7,127 bases of DNA from positions 1-7,127 of the forward strand of contig JAIOPA010000180.1 of NCBI GenBank assembly GCA_021414165.1, given 5' to 3'. The notes below the pieces were generated by a model. The model saw only the letters and a program-made list of their open reading frames with translations. It was not told the DNA's origin and ran no database searches. Of this stretch, positions 6,401 through 7,127 are shown piece after piece. Origin of the DNA: Candidatus Eiseniibacteriota bacterium. GTDB taxonomy: Bacteria; Eisenbacteria; RBG-16-71-46. The position numbers and the translations under genes are program-made. Numbering within the stretch: position 1 is the stretch's first letter; each line of letters begins with the position of its first letter.

Positions 6401-7127
6401 GTCAGCGTGACCCGCGACACGACCGCGTCGGTGGTGCTGGAGTTCATGGCCACGCCGGGCGAACCGTTCGAGCTGGTGAGTGAGGGCCGCGCGATCGCCG
6501 ACCTCACCCATGGCTTCCGCGCGGCACTCAACGCGCGGCTCGTGTTCGAACTGCCCGTGGGTGCGCGCATCACCAGTTGCTATGGCTATGACTCGCAGCT
6601 CGCGCGTGGCGCGGGTGAACCCAGCGTGGCCGCGACGGCATCCGAGGTGCGCATCGCATGGCCCGTGCTGGATCCGGCCACGTTCCGCGGCACGGTGGAG
6701 CGCCGCGCGCGCGAGGGCGACTGGATCGCGCTCGAGGAGCGCATCGCGGACGCCGACGGCGTGGTGCGCTTTGGCGATCGGCGTGCCGAGCCCGGCGTCA
6801 CGTATGAGTACCGGCTCGTGTGGGACGACGTGTTCGGGCATCAGGTCACGCCCGCGGTGACCGTTCGCGTGCCGGCGCGCGCGTCCTTCGGGCTGCTCGG
6901 CGCACGCCCCAACCCGTCACGCGGCGCGTTGCGTGTGGCGTTCGAGTTGGCCGAGCCCGGCGACGCACGGCTCGAGATCCTGGACGTGAGCGGCCGAGTG
7001 GTCGCGCGCATGGTGCAGTCGTTGGCTGCGGGCTCGCACGCGTGGCCGGTGCCCGGCGCGCTCGCGCCGGGCGTGTACGTGATCCGCTTGCACACCGCCG
7101 GGCATAACGCGCGCACCACCGCGATCG
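3497..7127 (+). CDS. Large secreted protein: five lamin-tail-like repeats, Fn3-like domain, C-terminal sorting domain (C-terminus cut by window)
   Basis: 1210 residues are visible and the frame is open to the end. Residues 17-39 form a signal peptide with hydrophobic core VLGLLAVLLTPSLAHA and likely cleavage after A39. Five tandem modules follow (about 40-863; see the repeat entry). Residues 864-1045 are beta-rich and unrecognised, with a C-x6-C pair near RCDSLGPC. About 1046-1126 looks Fn3-like (VRIAWPV... GTVERR... YEYRLVWDD). Residues 1136-1210 are a FlgD-like/type IX-style sorting domain. The protein is probably exported and surface-attached or released; no enzyme motif is seen, so a structural, adhesive or binding role is inference. 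Start choice is uncertain: ATG 3497 gives a conventional signal peptide, in-frame GTG 3488 adds three residues, and in-frame ATG 3440 adds nineteen; none has a clear ribosome site. An in-frame TAG at 3392 bounds the frame upstream. Codon use is uniformly GC-ending with no break suggesting recent fusion. Confidence 0.85.
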   Translation, partial: MPRAGRSLPPAPLPADLLRWCAGVLGLLAVLLTPSLAHAFRIVEFNLGCASGDRAPMWVQLDGRDFDPLDGALGIQTYDRDGVLIVERRRIFGSRSGSIWFPGERWFYGTSECAETYTDFENATPFPPNATMLAPMDTLAGRIVLFRLEGTTRIPLQTVTYGPTGDIEAPPPGSSAILVDDQWRWNPTPIVRRYDGFSFSGSECLRYPRFAIRELMLACEDGDTRGGFLELEALGVRPRYDARIQLRAYDRFGALLGELTDLFGARAGESCATGSRYLLASAAFEAAAGATVDHVLPFALDPLAGRIELSGTFLGTPWMLDSLSYDRRAGERPPDGLALEHAPLSRLVTLVAPSPTTSAGDTLRVPECAFGSRAPAPFVQEIALRCADGGLDGQFVELSARDGLVTLRGTWWLRAYAHSGARAFDLPLPEGITLTPDHDLLVTADAPLTWPQRDATLPAALDTLGGRVELLTTGTSGDSVVSALAWGGDRTPPAGTSLGSNGRSRTALQAFPSPTDLTGRTFGTGNCLAGTSPHAYVVSEVGTHCQDGSSDGLFVELASDSLHDTYDPALGLRLRSPSGATLATCFPLFALAPRGERAPGSRWLVTAAGFAARNALAPDAVLDTAPDAGASVISVFRRNLVTGADSTLSAMAVSVAPPPPGRSIVRGPDGVYGASGVVTPTRADGAVVAPGACYVRAQPEAVQLHELFLRCREGGTGARYVELLASSGDASYAPDLIVRVFDHAAQLTGVIVHPFGALEGQPWRADRPFLLGGEQVQEQLGLVPDAPLPVALDTLGGRIQLLLAGGEGGLVLDELRWGTSAVPVPEPGASLVRDGESWREQALPSPANRDRDGVRVLPCLGTCPPRTVRMAFGSDQLVTSARASLSSFETRAELDATRGAWSIEAGFDETRAVLPDRFILSGTRDGAPTLLRARLEFVAQAAQRCDSLGPCSASRASVALRANGHADSVSVTRDTTASVVLEFMATPGEPFELVSEGRAIADLTHGFRAALNARLVFELPVGARITSCYGYDSQLARGAGEPSVAATASEVRIAWPVLDPATFRGTVERRAREGDWIALEERIADADGVVRFGDRRAEPGVTYEYRLVWDDVFGHQVTPAVTVRVPARASFGLLGARPNPSRGALRVAFELAEPGDARLEILDVSGRVVARMVQSLAAGSHAWPVPGALAPGVYVIRLHTAGHNARTTAI
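3614..6085 (+). repeat. Five tandem lamin-tail-like modules within the secreted protein
   Basis: Module starts are about residues 40, 208, 375, 534 and 697. Each opens with a strand and a cysteine (C49, C219, C386, C545, C711), and exactly nine residues later an aromatic begins a [WFY]-[VL]-[EQ]-L motif: WVQL, FLEL, FVEL, FVEL, YVEL. About 76-88 residues after the cysteine comes an LDTLGGR-type motif (MDTLAGR, LDPLAGR, LDTLGGR, a degraded LDTAPDA, LDTLGGR; aspartates 137, 301, 462, 623, 793). Then 65-70 residues further is a closing cysteine (C204, C368, C527, C693, C859). Some modules have a Pro-Ser-Pro element shortly before the closing cysteine. The opening [FY]VEL and late PSP/TPG-like element resemble bacterial lamin-tail domains; the cysteine pair is probably a disulfide after export. 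The repeat pattern is directly visible; the family name is inference. Confidence 0.75.
6902..7127 (+). other. C-terminal FlgD-like / type IX-style sorting domain
   Basis: Residues 1136-1210 read ARPNPSRG (1136-1143), then a strand pattern VAFELAEPGDARLEILDVSGR, a turn at LAAGSHAW, and LAPGVYVIRLHTAG. This is the familiar sequence of C-terminal beta-sandwich domains that direct surface export in Bacteroidota and are abundant in other FCB-group genomes. The final strand is present to ARTTAI, so only a few residues and the stop are expected beyond the window. Whether the host has a type IX machinery cannot be seen here. Confidence 0.82.

Overview
The window is very GC-rich DNA from an apparently uncultured-type bacterium. 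A large secreted protein in it carries an N-terminal signal peptide and a C-terminal FlgD-like/type IX-style sorting domain (PNPSRG... LEILDVSGRVV... LAPGVYVIRL). That combination with high GC, next to a DUF885-type protein, is typical of FCB-group lineages such as Candidatus Eisenbacteria or relatives. This assignment is an inference from protein style, not from a marker gene.

Layout. Positions 1-3340 read on the minus strand and 3497-7127 on the plus strand, so 3341-3496 is a divergent intergenic region. Reading along the minus strand, a class I SAM-dependent methyltransferase (2582-3340) overlaps by an ATGA junction a YprB-like DEDD-type RNase H-fold exonuclease (1623-2585). A 399-base gap follows, holding a promoter candidate and a long leader (1224-1622). 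Next comes a 230-residue protein that joins two zinc ribbons, two glycine-rich stretches and a complete cold-shock domain (531-1223). A textbook intrinsic terminator (476-510) closes that gene. The N-terminal 107 codons of a DUF885-family protein (1-321) then run off the left edge.

On the plus strand a single gene fills the rest of the window. It encodes a secreted protein of at least 1210 residues, built of five tandem lamin-tail-like modules of about 160-170 residues. Each module has the same two cysteines and the same internal motifs. They are followed by an unassigned beta-rich segment, a probable Fn3-like domain and the sorting domain. The window ends just before the expected stop.

How the genes relate. 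The methyltransferase and exonuclease are probably translationally coupled. The cold-shock/zinc protein looks independently transcribed, with its own promoter, long 5' leader and terminator. Two of the three complete minus-strand genes are nucleic-acid related (exonuclease fold, RNA-binding cold-shock/zinc-ribbon protein), but no shared pathway can be proved from sequence. The most unusual items are the Zn-Zn-Gly-CSD fusion and the five-module secreted protein. I see no rRNA, tRNA, CRISPR array, insertion sequence or phage gene.
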